Shown here: positions 43,882 to 52,892 of the stretch, piece by piece
Layout: each line of letters opens with the position of its first letter
Position numbering within the stretch: position 1 is the stretch's first letter
Source: an uncultured Bacteroidales bacterium
GTDB taxonomy: Bacteria; Bacteroidota; Bacteroidia; Bacteroidales; Paludibacteraceae
NCBI GenBank assembly: GCA_902799875.1
Contig: CADCCH010000003.1
Span: 1-64,000 of the forward strand
Reading direction: 5' to 3'
DNA length: 64,000 nucleotides
Program-made: the position numbers and the translations under genes
The notes under the pieces: generated by a model
The model's database searches: none
Seen by the model: only the letters and a program-made list of their open reading frames with translations
What the model was told of the DNA's origin: nothing

Positions 43882-46800
43882 ATGAAACGATTATTCTTCT
43901 TTTTGACGTTCTGCGCAGCGGTGCTGTGCGCGTCAGCAAGTAACCGGTACGTTTCTCCGACGGGAGATGACGGAGACGGCAAGTCCTGGGAGCACGCTTT
44001 GCACTCTATTGCGACCGCTTTAGGTGGACGCGGAGCAGGAGACACAGTCTTCGTTGCAGAAGGTGTGTACGTAGAGAATCTCTCTATCGGTACCGGTGTT
44101 ACATTGCTCGGCGGCTATGATGCCGAGAGCGGCGTTCGCGATCCGGAGTTGTACGAGTCAGTTGTCGACGGTACTGGCCTGACTTCCTGGCTGCTGGTGA
44201 AGTACGATGCAGATCCGGCAGAGCCTATTCTGATTGACGGTATGGTATTCCAGAACGCAAACCATAGTACATGGGGAGGCGCTGCTATCTTCATGCGTGG
44301 CAATATGACCGTGAGCAACTGCGTATTCCGCAATAATACGAGTGGTTCGAAAGCCGGCGGTATCTATATCGACCCGACAGGCAGCGTGGTTCCTGTTATT
44401 CGCAATTGCCTTTTTGAGGGCTGTAAGAGCACCGCAGCAGAACAAGCTGCCGCCATCTACAGCGAGGGCATCGCATTAACCGAGAATTGCGTGATCCGTG
44501 GTTGCCAAGGCGGCGTGATGATTCGTCAGAATGAAGGTGGTACGGTGCAAAACTGCGTTATATACAATAACCTGGCAGAGTATAACGGCTGTCTGTACGG
44601 TAAGGGAACGTTTATCAACAACACTGTTTGTAACAACCTGGGTGTAGAAGGTCGCTACGGAGGTTGCCGTATAGAAGGCAAGGTGGTTAACTGTGTCTTC
44701 TGGGGAAACAGCGTACCGAATGGCGATGCAACCCATCATAACTACATTGCCAGCGGCACAGGTTCCAGCAATAACAAAGCCGATATCGGTACAGGCATGA
44801 CGACTGGTTTGGCAGCAGACAACAATGCTGCAGACGGTCCGAACTTCCGCAACCCGACAGGTTTTGCGGGTATCGCCAAGACGGATGCAGAGAAGACTGC
44901 TGTTCGCGATGCTGATTTTGCTGTAACGAGTGCATCGGCTCCGCTGCTGGATTGCGGTGATGCTACGCAGGCGCCCGCTACCGATATGAAAGGTGTAGCT
45001 CGTCCGAAAGGCAACGGCGTAGATCTGGGAGCGTACGAGTACGATCCGGATGCTGTGCATATCGAAGTAACCGGCGTACGTATTCTGCAAGATACCATCC
45101 GGATTATTGTTGGTCGTACGGGTACGTTAGTAGCCCAAGTGGAGCCCGCTAATGCCGATAACAAACGCGTGAGCTGGAGCATCGATGATCCGTCGGTAGC
45201 TACGATACAGAACGGCAAGGTGACTGCGCTGCGCGAGGACACGACGATTGCGCACGTAGAGACGCAAGAAGGCGGTTATACCGCTTCGGCAGTAGTAGTT
45301 GTACTGCCGGTTCCGCCGGTTAAGTACCCGCACGAGGTAGTAGAAGCCGACTTGCTGTACAAGATGGGCGAATATGCGATTCCGAGTTTCATTGAGTTCC
45401 TCGTAGCCAAAGAGGAAGCACGCATAGACAGTCTGGGCGAGGATGTCGATCTGTCGATTATTCCTGAGAAAGTAGCGGCCATGCAGGCGAAGATCGCTTT
45501 GCTGCAACCGAAACAGCAGCCGTACAACCAGATTGCTACGATCAACGGCGATCCGGCGACCCATATGGGCTTCTGCTGGTTCACCAACGGCGGTATCACC
45601 GAAGGCGTGGTACAGTTGCTGCCGATGGCAAACGCAAGCGCTTCGGATTTCGAGAGCAACAATGGCGTGTTGACGCTGAACGCAAACACCTCGGACGCTA
45701 ATCTGCACTATACGCCTATTCAGGCGAGCGAGAGTCCGAAGTACGATATCTGTACAGCAGCCGGTCTGCCGCGTAACACGAAGTTCGACTATGTAAGCCA
45801 CAAAGCTCTGGCAGAGAACCTGATGCCCGGTACGGCTTACAGCTGGCGCGTCGGTTCTGATGGTCATTGGAGCGAGATCGGACATTTCGTTACCAAGGAT
45901 GAGAACCAAGGCGGTTACTCCTTCATCTATATGACGGACAGCCATATTCAGGATGCAGAGTATATAGAGCAAGCGCATCGCTGCGCACAAGTGGTGGCTG
46001 AGAGAGAGCAGGATGTGAAGTTCTGTCTGTTCCCTGGTGACTTCGTAGATACCGGCGGCAAGACCAACTCGGAGTGGCAATGGGAGCGTTGGTTTGAAGG
46101 CTCGATGCGTCCGATGCTGAATGCGATGACGGTAGTGCCGACCGACGGTAACCACGACGACAGTCCGAGTCTAAACTATGACTATCACTTCAATACCGAT
46201 TGGGGTTTTGCCAACGGTGCTTCGGTTAAACCGCAGTTCAAGGGTATTACGTATAGCTTCGTGTACGGCGATGTTCTGTTCCTCGTTTATTCGCTACAAG
46301 ACTGGTGGCGTGAGGAAGGCGCGAAGGAAGAAGTGATGCGTTCGACTTATATCACGCAGGATATCCGCAACTGGATGATGGATCAGATAGAGCAACATCC
46401 GGAGGCCAAGTACCGCGTGACGCTGTCGCACAAGAATGTGTTCTCGGGTGCTGGCCACCACGAGGATGACGAGTGTACGCTACTCCGCACGCTGATGGTA
46501 CCGATCATGAAAGAGTGCGGTATCGACCTGGCTATCCAGGGTCACGACCACTGCTACGAGGTAATCGGTCCGGTTAACTCGGATACATGGCAAGTTGTTC
46601 CGGGTGCAGTAGAAGATGTAAAGCGTGTACGCGCAGAGGACACCTCCGAATGGGGCAACAAAGAGAACAAAACCGGTCTGGAAGGCGGTACGTTCACGAC
46701 CGACGAGGGTACCTTATACTTCATCGGCGCTACCTGCGGACGCAAGCGTTACGAGCCGTACAGCCGCGCAAAGATGGATGCAGCTTACACCACCGACCAG

Positions 46801-47139
46801 AGCATTTTGTATGACAATCATCACCACAATGTGCCGAACCTGTTCGACCTGTTCACCACGAAGTTCGGTCAACCGGGAAGCCCGAGTTACAGCCGGTTCA
46901 ACGTAACGAGCCAGTATCTGGAGATTGTAACCTACTATCTGGACGCCAACGATGTTCCGCAGGTATTTAACACCATCCGCATCAAGAACAGCCGTCCGAG
47001 CAGTATGCCGACGGAAGGGATGGAGACGATGACGAACGAGAGGGGCTTACAGAGCGACAAGTTTTTCTGCAACGGACAGCTTTTTATCAAGAAAAACGGT
47101 ATGATTTACAACGTTATTGGGCAGAAAATTGCCCAATAA
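43882..47139 (+). CDS. Secreted beta-helix/Ig-like/metallophosphoesterase protein with sorting-like tail
   Basis: 1085 residues with a signal peptide ending near 20 (VLCASAS). A beta-helix (about 21-390) starts YVSPTGDDGDGKSWEHAL, typical of polysaccharide-associated helices. A bacterial Ig-like group 2 domain (about 395-475) contains VSWSIDDPSVATI. A phosphatase N domain precedes the phosphoesterase with DSH (685), GDFVD (717), GNHDD (755), SHKN (849) and GHDH (887), a complete set. The tail is NGQLFIKKNGMIYNVIG. It parallels the protein at 28626 in overall design but not in helix sequence. It is likely an exported phosphohydrolase. Confidence 0.84.
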   Translation: MKRLFFFLTFCAAVLCASASNRYVSPTGDDGDGKSWEHALHSIATALGGRGAGDTVFVAEGVYVENLSIGTGVTLLGGYDAESGVRDPELYESVVDGTGLTSWLLVKYDADPAEPILIDGMVFQNANHSTWGGAAIFMRGNMTVSNCVFRNNTSGSKAGGIYIDPTGSVVPVIRNCLFEGCKSTAAEQAAAIYSEGIALTENCVIRGCQGGVMIRQNEGGTVQNCVIYNNLAEYNGCLYGKGTFINNTVCNNLGVEGRYGGCRIEGKVVNCVFWGNSVPNGDATHHNYIASGTGSSNNKADIGTGMTTGLAADNNAADGPNFRNPTGFAGIAKTDAEKTAVRDADFAVTSASAPLLDCGDATQAPATDMKGVARPKGNGVDLGAYEYDPDAVHIEVTGVRILQDTIRIIVGRTGTLVAQVEPANADNKRVSWSIDDPSVATIQNGKVTALREDTTIAHVETQEGGYTASAVVVVLPVPPVKYPHEVVEADLLYKMGEYAIPSFIEFLVAKEEARIDSLGEDVDLSIIPEKVAAMQAKIALLQPKQQPYNQIATINGDPATHMGFCWFTNGGITEGVVQLLPMANASASDFESNNGVLTLNANTSDANLHYTPIQASESPKYDICTAAGLPRNTKFDYVSHKALAENLMPGTAYSWRVGSDGHWSEIGHFVTKDENQGGYSFIYMTDSHIQDAEYIEQAHRCAQVVAEREQDVKFCLFPGDFVDTGGKTNSEWQWERWFEGSMRPMLNAMTVVPTDGNHDDSPSLNYDYHFNTDWGFANGASVKPQFKGITYSFVYGDVLFLVYSLQDWWREEGAKEEVMRSTYITQDIRNWMMDQIEQHPEAKYRVTLSHKNVFSGAGHHEDDECTLLRTLMVPIMKECGIDLAIQGHDHCYEVIGPVNSDTWQVVPGAVEDVKRVRAEDTSEWGNKENKTGLEGGTFTTDEGTLYFIGATCGRKRYEPYSRAKMDAAYTTDQSILYDNHHHNVPNLFDLFTTKFGQPGSPSYSRFNVTSQYLEIVTYYLDANDVPQVFNTIRIKNSRPSSMPTEGMETMTNERGLQSDKFFCNGQLFIKKNGMIYNVIGQKIAQ

Positions 47140-47192
47140 CGCAAATCCATAAGTAACAATCAACACACATTTTTATTAACCAATTAAATTTA

Positions 47193-48656
47193 ATGATTAT
47201 GAAAAAAATTCTCTCGATCTTCGCTGCAATGCTGGTAGCATGTGTAGCAAGCGCAACAGTTTGGCAGATTACTCCGACTTCGCCACGTGAGAAGGATAAC
47301 ATCCGTTATTGCTTGCGTGACAATGCACAAGCAGGGGACACAATTCTCTTGACAACAGATGACTCTCCATATGGAGAGTCGGATGCCATTGCAATTAATA
47401 AATCTATTGTAATCATGCCGGCAAAAGGCAAACACCCTGTGGTAAACTTAACTTACTACACAAAGTTATCAGCAGGAGCTATCGCTAAGATTGTCGGTTT
47501 GAAATTTGATGGTCAAGGCACATGTGAGTATGCGTTCCGCCCATACGACAATAGTGCATCCGCTGTTACTTTTGAGGGTTGTGAGTTTACTGGTTTTACC
47601 AAGTATGTCATTACTTCCAGTGAAGGCTATCACACGGACTCTTGTATCATTAATAACTGCTACTTCCATGACAACGGTCGTGCTGCTGTTTATTTCCCGG
47701 CATGCAACCTGGAGGACGCAACGATCAACACAGTAGATTATGTGCGAGTAACCAATTCTACTATTACCAACATCACTGGTCTTAACACAGCTATTATCGA
47801 TGTTCGCAATCATAACCAAGACTACACAGAAAACATCCGTTTGGAGGTTGATCATTGTACTTTCTACAATTGGGTAGGTGGCACCAATGGAGCGATTATG
47901 TCGTACAAATCACCGCTCTCATCTGTGACTAACTGCATCTTTGCAGAGCCCGAAGAAACAGCATATTATGCAGCATATTGCTATGGAGGTATTGTAAAGA
48001 ATTGTCTTGCGTACAATGTAGCCGGACACCGCGATTGGGATACCCATCCACAGATGGCTGATAATATTGTCGGTAATCCGCTCTTCGTAAATGCTGCAGA
48101 GGGTAATTTGACTCTCGGTGAGGGCTCTCCCGCTTTGACCGCTGCTGCAGATGGTGGTGCAATCGGCGATCCGCGTTGGGTGCCTGCAGATCCTGTTTCT
48201 ATCGATGACGGTTACTATCTGGCAGGAACTTTCAACGGAGTGGATAAATGGAGCGTGAATGAGTTGTCTGCGGACGTTAAGTTCGTTGAAAACAATACTC
48301 CTGAAGCTCGACCGGGCGAGATGGTACTCCGTAGCGTAACTCTTACCGTAGGTGACGAGTTCAAAGTAGCTCACGTAGAGAATGGTATTATTCCTTCCGA
48401 TGATGCTCACTGGTACGGTTCGGGCGATGGAAACGCTAACTTCAAAGTAACGGAGGCCTATGCTGGTCAGAAAGATATTTACTTCGTACCGTCATGGCAA
48501 AATGATTGGAACGGTTACATTTGGGTAACTGATGCTGTTGCTTCTGCTATTGAGAATAACAATGCAACGGCTAAGGCTGTTAAGATGATGGAGAACGGAC
48601 AACTCGTTATCATCAAGAACGGCGTGAAATACAACGCACTGGGTACTGCCCTCTAA
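47193..48656 (+). CDS. Secreted beta-helix protein with sorting-like tail
   Basis: 487 residues with a signal peptide (KKILSIFAAMLVACVASA). An ATG two codons downstream (47199) is equally likely as the start. Residues about 25-340 form a right-handed beta-helix with repeated NCYFHD, NSTITNI, HCTFYN and NCIFAE turns, closing with GDPRWVPADP as in the minus-strand proteins. A short beta domain follows, then NGQLVIIKNGVKYNALG, nearly identical to the tail at 32147. It is a smaller paralogue of the giant proteins and may bind or cut a surface polysaccharide; no catalytic residues are obvious. Confidence 0.8.
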   Translation: MIMKKILSIFAAMLVACVASATVWQITPTSPREKDNIRYCLRDNAQAGDTILLTTDDSPYGESDAIAINKSIVIMPAKGKHPVVNLTYYTKLSAGAIAKIVGLKFDGQGTCEYAFRPYDNSASAVTFEGCEFTGFTKYVITSSEGYHTDSCIINNCYFHDNGRAAVYFPACNLEDATINTVDYVRVTNSTITNITGLNTAIIDVRNHNQDYTENIRLEVDHCTFYNWVGGTNGAIMSYKSPLSSVTNCIFAEPEETAYYAAYCYGGIVKNCLAYNVAGHRDWDTHPQMADNIVGNPLFVNAAEGNLTLGEGSPALTAAADGGAIGDPRWVPADPVSIDDGYYLAGTFNGVDKWSVNELSADVKFVENNTPEARPGEMVLRSVTLTVGDEFKVAHVENGIIPSDDAHWYGSGDGNANFKVTEAYAGQKDIYFVPSWQNDWNGYIWVTDAVASAIENNNATAKAVKMMENGQLVIIKNGVKYNALGTAL

Positions 48657-48676
48657 GGTGAAGAGGAGAACAAAAG

Positions 48677-48706
48677 AACGACTCGCAGAAATGCGGGTCG
48701 CTTTTT
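48677..48706. terminator. Terminator between the agaS operon and the DeoR-type gene
   Basis: CGACTCGCA and TGCGGGTCG form a 9-bp stem with a GAAA loop, followed by CTTTTT on the plus strand and preceded by an A-rich run. It fits the end of the plus-strand operon and the convergent regulator. Confidence 0.82.
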
Positions 48707-48707
48707 G

Positions 48708-49484
48708 TTATACGAGGCGAACATCCACCCCGGCGGCTTTGAGTTTGGAACTCATACCGACCGGAATAGCGCGATCGGTGACGATGCAGTCCAACTCATT
48801 AATACCCGCTACATGGACAAAACTGCGTTTGTTGAACTTAGAAGAATCAAAGACCGCAATCACCTTATCGGCTTGCTGGATCATGATCTGGTTCAGCAGC
48901 GCCTCCTCCAGACTGGGCGTCGAGATGCCGTTCTCCAACGAGAACGAGTCCACACCGAGAAAGAGTTTATAACGGCTGAAATTACGCAACACATTGAGAG
49001 CCAACGGTCCTACGGTAGAGAGACTCTGCTGCCGTACATTGCCCCCTAAGAAAACCACATCAAAACGCTTATAGGCCATCAACTCGATGGCGATATTCAT
49101 AGCGTTGGTGATGATATGCAAGTCGTGGAACTTATCGAGATGACGCGCCACTTCGAGGGTCGTTGTGCCGGAGTCCAACATGAGATAATCGCCGTTCTTA
49201 ATCAGCTTAGCCGCCTCCGCCCCGATACGCTCTTTCTCCCGCACGTTAAACATCCGCTTGCGCTCAATAGCCGTGTCTTCGTTCGTGTTCTCTACCGGCT
49301 TACGCATCGCTCCTCCGCGGGTACGGAGTAATAAATGACGGTTTTGAAGAATGGTGAGATCCTTTCGAATGGTTACTTCCGAAATACCTGTTTCGCGGCT
49401 GATTTCCACAACCGAAACCTCTTCTTTTTGCTCTAACATGCGCAATATCAATGCCCTGCGCTCTTTAGCTGATGATGTGTTCAT
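48708..49484 (-). CDS. DeoR/GlpR-family transcriptional regulator
   Basis: 258 residues. The N-terminal winged helix has ERRALILRMLEQKEEVSVVEISRETGISEVTIRKDL (helix-turn-helix near 20-45). The C-terminal DeoR sensor domain has GDYLMLDSGTTTLEVARHL and VVFLGGNVRQQSLSTVG. Family members bind phosphosugars and usually repress. It lies between the two plus-strand sugar operons and is transcribed the other way, so it probably controls them, with the TTCG(A/T)AAC palindromes as candidate sites. Its leader is about 200 bases with strong folding potential. Confidence 0.92.
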   Translation of the reverse strand: MNTSSAKERRALILRMLEQKEEVSVVEISRETGISEVTIRKDLTILQNRHLLLRTRGGAMRKPVENTNEDTAIERKRMFNVREKERIGAEAAKLIKNGDYLMLDSGTTTLEVARHLDKFHDLHIITNAMNIAIELMAYKRFDVVFLGGNVRQQSLSTVGPLALNVLRNFSRYKLFLGVDSFSLENGISTPSLEEALLNQIMIQQADKVIAVFDSSKFNKRSFVHVAGINELDCIVTDRAIPVGMSSKLKAAGVDVRLV

Positions 49485-49523
49485 GCAACAACTATTTTAT
49501 TAAAAAGCACGAGAAGGAGGAAC

Positions 49524-49632
49524 AAAAAACGAAGTCGGTCAACTCTGTAGTGATGCCCCTCCAACTCATGCTACAACACAAGTAATCGGGACATATCTCT
49601 TTCACTACATTAAGTTTGACCGACTCGTTTTT
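49524..49632. other. Nested inverted-repeat structure in the DeoR-gene leader
   Basis: Three stems nest. AAAAAACGAAGTCGGTCAA (49524-49542) pairs with TTGACCGACTCGTTTTT (49616-49632) with one bulge. TGTAGTGA (49546-49553) pairs with TCACTACA (49602-49609). TGCCCC (49554-49559) pairs with GGGACA (49588-49593). The folded RNA would be about 109 bases, inside the transcribed leader of the regulator. It has an A run at one end and a T run at the other on both strands. It could be a regulatory leader, a small RNA or a small palindromic mobile element; I do not recognise it. Confidence 0.6.
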
Positions 49633-49686
49633 AAGAAATATGCCTACGCACCGAAGTGCACAATCACAATGTTTTCAAATTCGCTG

Positions 49687-49718
49687 CAAAGGTACAACAT
49701 TTTTTCGAAATATGCAAA
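49687..49718 (-). promoter_or_regulatory. Promoter of the DeoR-type gene
   Basis: Minus strand: TTTG (49718-49715), 20 bases, TACCTTTG (49694-49687), followed by CAGCG. It has a -33 box, unlike the accessory operon promoters. Confidence 0.8.
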
Positions 49719-49740
49719 TAAAAAAGTTTCGTTATTCTTT

Positions 49741-49756
49741 TTCGAAACATTGCGAA
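49741..49756. promoter_or_regulatory. Operator-like palindrome 3
   Basis: TTCGAAACATTGCGAA, two mismatches from the site at 38852-38867. It sits between the DeoR-type gene promoter and the plus-strand operon starting at 49921. Confidence 0.58.
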
Positions 49757-49829
49757 AGGTGGTTTGTGTATGAGGCACGCGCACACAACATGCTATATAT
49801 AAGCATGTTAACAAAAAGACTTTCGAAAC

Positions 49830-49886
49830 TATGCTATAAAACATATTTTTAAATAATATATTATTTAAGGAAAAGCAGTAATTTTG
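49830..49886 (+). promoter_or_regulatory. Promoter and activator-like site of the glycosidase-SusCD operon
   Basis: TATGCTATAAAACA (49830-49843), then TAATTTTG (49879-49886), again 49 bp start to start, preceded by TTTCGAAAC. No TTTG at -33; that place holds the AT palindrome TTAAATAATATATTATTTAA. A further palindrome, AACATGCT/AGCATGTT, lies at 49787-49808. Confidence 0.75.
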
Positions 49887-49920
49887 CACCCGTAAAAATA
49901 TGCCAAAAAATCGAAACGAT

Positions 49921-51021
49921 ATGAAAAAACACATTATTCTTTTCGCAACTATCGCCCTTCTGGCTGCTTGCAATGCACCGAAGGAGAGTGATCAGGAGTC
50001 GGCAAATCCTGCTGCAACGATTCTGTTAAAGGATTTTGCTCCGCAAGTAATCAACAACATCCCGATGACCCATGTGGAGCGAGCTAAGTTTGATATCATC
50101 GACATGCATGCGCATGACTATGCTTCGAGCGAAGAAGAGATTGCGCAATGGTGCAAGACGATGGATAAGGTAGGTGTACTGAATACGGCTATCATGCATT
50201 GCTCCTGGATCGGTCGTCCGTTTGAGGAAGTGATCGAGGCCTACGCACCGTACAAGGACCATTTCCGTTTCTGGTGCTGCTTCGACTACACAGGTATCGA
50301 TACCGAAGCATGGCCGGAGTGCGGTATTAAAGCCTTGGAGCGCTGCAAGGAGCTGGGAGCCATCGGTGTGGGTGAACTCGGCGACAAAGGCGAAGGTGAT
50401 ACGTACGCTCGTCCGGCAGATGGAAAAGACATTCATATCGACGACCCGCGTGTGAAGCCGCTGATTGAGAAAGCCGGTGAACTCAAGTTGCCGATCAGTA
50501 TTCATATCGCCGAACCGTACTGGATGTACCTGCCGATGGACGAGAAGAACGACGGTCTGATCAACGCGGTGACCTGGCATGTAGATACGACGAACTGCTA
50601 CGGATACGATAAGTTGATGGAGAGTTTTGAGAACGCCGTACGCGAGAACCCAAAGACATTGTTCATTGCCTGCCACTACCTGAACATGACGCACGACCTG
50701 CCGCGACTCAGTGCGCTGTTGGACAAATATCCGAACCTGTATTTTGATATCTCGGCACGCGTAGCGGAGAGTGCTCATACGCCGCGGGCAACGCGTGAGT
50801 TCCTGATCAAGTACCAGGATCGCGTACTCTTCGGAACGGATAACGGCATGGATCCGGAGATGTACCGGACGATCTTCCGCGTACTGGAGACGAACGATGA
50901 GCATTTCTACATGCCGGAATCCGAGTACCATTGGGCACTGAGCGGATTTAATCTGCCCGACGAGGTGCTGAAGAAACTATATCACGATAACGCAGAACGC
51001 ATTTTAACGGAATATAAATGA
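49921..51021 (+). CDS. Amidohydrolase-family lipoprotein
   Basis: 366 residues from the ATG that gives the lipoprotein signal (MKKHIILFATIALLAAC); an ATG seven codons upstream is less likely. It has the TIM-barrel metal hydrolase pattern: HxH in DMHAHDY near 61-65, candidate metal His in ISIHIAEPYW and ACHYLNMTHD, and Asp in FGTDNGMD near 305. This is the amidohydrolase 2 group. Substrate unknown; with glycan genes it may remove an amide, lactone or carboxyl group outside the cytoplasm. It is the first gene of the operon and overlaps the next start by 4 bases. Confidence 0.82.
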   Translation: MKKHIILFATIALLAACNAPKESDQESANPAATILLKDFAPQVINNIPMTHVERAKFDIIDMHAHDYASSEEEIAQWCKTMDKVGVLNTAIMHCSWIGRPFEEVIEAYAPYKDHFRFWCCFDYTGIDTEAWPECGIKALERCKELGAIGVGELGDKGEGDTYARPADGKDIHIDDPRVKPLIEKAGELKLPISIHIAEPYWMYLPMDEKNDGLINAVTWHVDTTNCYGYDKLMESFENAVRENPKTLFIACHYLNMTHDLPRLSALLDKYPNLYFDISARVAESAHTPRATREFLIKYQDRVLFGTDNGMDPEMYRTIFRVLETNDEHFYMPESEYHWALSGFNLPDEVLKKLYHDNAERILTEYK

Positions 51022-52886
51022 TGAAAAAAGTGATTTATATGATCGGTGCACTGGTGGCTCTGGCTGCCTGCGCACCGAAGCCGGAAACGGAGCGACTGAT
51101 CTGCGCGGAAGCGGAGATGAGTGTTTTCCCTTTTAGCGAGAACGGCATGCGCGTTACCAAGCATCAGACCATCACGCCGGTAGAGGGCGTAGAGGGTCTG
51201 GAGGTGATCGAGACCTATTTTGTGAATGAAGGTAAAGCCGTCACCGTACGCGCGTACGAGCTCTGCCGCACGGAGGTAGAGGCGCAAGACAGCATTGTTT
51301 GGTCGCTGCAACCGAGTAGTACATCCTTACGTCTGGATTGGGTATTGCCGGTGAAAGAAGGTTTTTACCAACGTAACTATCTCGGTATGAATAACACCGA
51401 CTACGGTGGAGGAATCCCGGTTGTGGATCTGTGGCAACGCGACGGCGGTATAGCGATCGGTTTATTTGAGCCGGTGCTCCGTATGATCGAGATGCCAGTC
51501 GAGTGGAAACGGTACGGCAATAAAGTGACGATGGCTTTGCATTACGAATTACCAGAACCGGTGGTACTGGAGCAAGGCGATACCATCCATTGCTTCAAAG
51601 CCTTCCGTTTGACCCATCAAGGCGATTATTTCAATGCCCTCCGAATCTTCTCGGAGTATATGCAGACGAATCTGGGTGTAAAGATGCAACCGTCCGAGCC
51701 GGAAGCTTTTGAACCGGTTTGGTGCGCTTGGGGCTACGAGCGGACCTTCACGATCAACGAGGTCATCGGTACTTTGGATAAAGTAGCAGAACTCGGATTC
51801 CGTTGGGTGGACGTGGATGACGGATACCAGATTGCCGAAGGCGACTGGAACACCAACAGTCGTTTTCCGGGTGGCGATAAGGACATGCGTCATATGACGG
51901 ATGAGATCCATAAACGCGGTATGAAAGCCAAACTGTGGTGGGCACCGTTGGCAGCCGATCCGGGCACGAAACTGCTCAAAGAGCATCCGGAGATGATGCT
52001 GCGTACGGAAGAATGGGCACCGGAGTTCATCACATGGTGGGATAGTTGGTATCTGTCGCCGGTGAGCGAGGCTACCGATGCGTACACCAAAGATCTGCTG
52101 AAGATGTTCCTAAAGACCTGGAACTTCGACGGACTGAAGATCGACGGTCAGCACCTCAACTGCTGCTTACCGGACTACGGCGAGACCGCTGCACTGGAAA
52201 GTCCGTTTGAGGCACCGGAGCAGATGCCGAGTTATTTTGCAAAAGTCTATGAACAGACACGTGCTTACAAGCCGGATGCAGTGGTACAAGTTTGTCCATG
52301 CGGTTGTGCGGTTAACTATTTCATTCTGCCGAACATCAACCAAGCCGTTGCATCCGATCCGATGTCGTCCTGCCAGGTGCGTATGAAACGCAAAGCGTAT
52401 GCGGCCATGGCACCGGCTTTGGCTTACTACGGCGACCACGTGGAACTGACGGATAACGGCGATGATTTTGCGACCCAGATTGGTACGGGTGCGGTGATCG
52501 GTACGAAGTTCACATGGCCTAAAGACAATCCCGATGTAACGGATGGTCCGTTCGTCCTGACTCCGGAACGGGAAGCACTCATTCGCAAATGGATGAAGAT
52601 ATACAAAGAGAACAACCTGGCTCGCGGCGAGTACCTGAACCTCTATACCTGGGGTTACGATCTTCCGGAGGCACATATAATCCGTCAGAACGATGCAATG
52701 TACTACGCATTTTATGCCGATGAATTCGAGGGAATGTTGGAACTGCGCGGGTTGGAGTCCGATGCCGAATATGAGGCGATTGAGTACACGGAAGACGAAC
52801 CGAGAACGTTCGTTGTGAAGGGTGCTGAGCCGAAGATCGAGGCGAACTTCAAGCGGAACTATTTGCTGAAATTAACAAAAATTTAA
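51018..52886 (+). CDS. GH36-like alpha-galactosidase/alpha-N-acetylgalactosaminidase, lipoprotein
   Basis: 622 residues with lipobox LAAC near residue 18. An N-terminal beta-supersandwich precedes a TIM barrel. WVDVDDGYQIAEGDWNTNSRFPGGDKDM near 260 is the substrate-loop region, KLWWAPLAADP follows, the nucleophile Asp is in FDGLKIDGQ near 375, and a candidate acid/base Asp is in AVASDPMSS near 445. GH36 members cut alpha-galactosides or alpha-GalNAc. With AgaS nearby, GalNAc release is attractive but unproven. It would act at the outer membrane or in the periplasm. It overlaps the upstream amidohydrolase. Confidence 0.87.
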   Translation: MMKKVIYMIGALVALAACAPKPETERLICAEAEMSVFPFSENGMRVTKHQTITPVEGVEGLEVIETYFVNEGKAVTVRAYELCRTEVEAQDSIVWSLQPSSTSLRLDWVLPVKEGFYQRNYLGMNNTDYGGGIPVVDLWQRDGGIAIGLFEPVLRMIEMPVEWKRYGNKVTMALHYELPEPVVLEQGDTIHCFKAFRLTHQGDYFNALRIFSEYMQTNLGVKMQPSEPEAFEPVWCAWGYERTFTINEVIGTLDKVAELGFRWVDVDDGYQIAEGDWNTNSRFPGGDKDMRHMTDEIHKRGMKAKLWWAPLAADPGTKLLKEHPEMMLRTEEWAPEFITWWDSWYLSPVSEATDAYTKDLLKMFLKTWNFDGLKIDGQHLNCCLPDYGETAALESPFEAPEQMPSYFAKVYEQTRAYKPDAVVQVCPCGCAVNYFILPNINQAVASDPMSSCQVRMKRKAYAAMAPALAYYGDHVELTDNGDDFATQIGTGAVIGTKFTWPKDNPDVTDGPFVLTPEREALIRKWMKIYKENNLARGEYLNLYTWGYDLPEAHIIRQNDAMYYAFYADEFEGMLELRGLESDAEYEAIEYTEDEPRTFVVKGAEPKIEANFKRNYLLKLTKI

Positions 52887-52892
52887 TACTGT

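Noticed and set aside
49785..49870. AT-rich palindromes upstream of 49921 as a replication origin or attachment site
   Set aside because: They lie within a promoter region, no DnaA boxes or integrase are near, and regulation explains them better.
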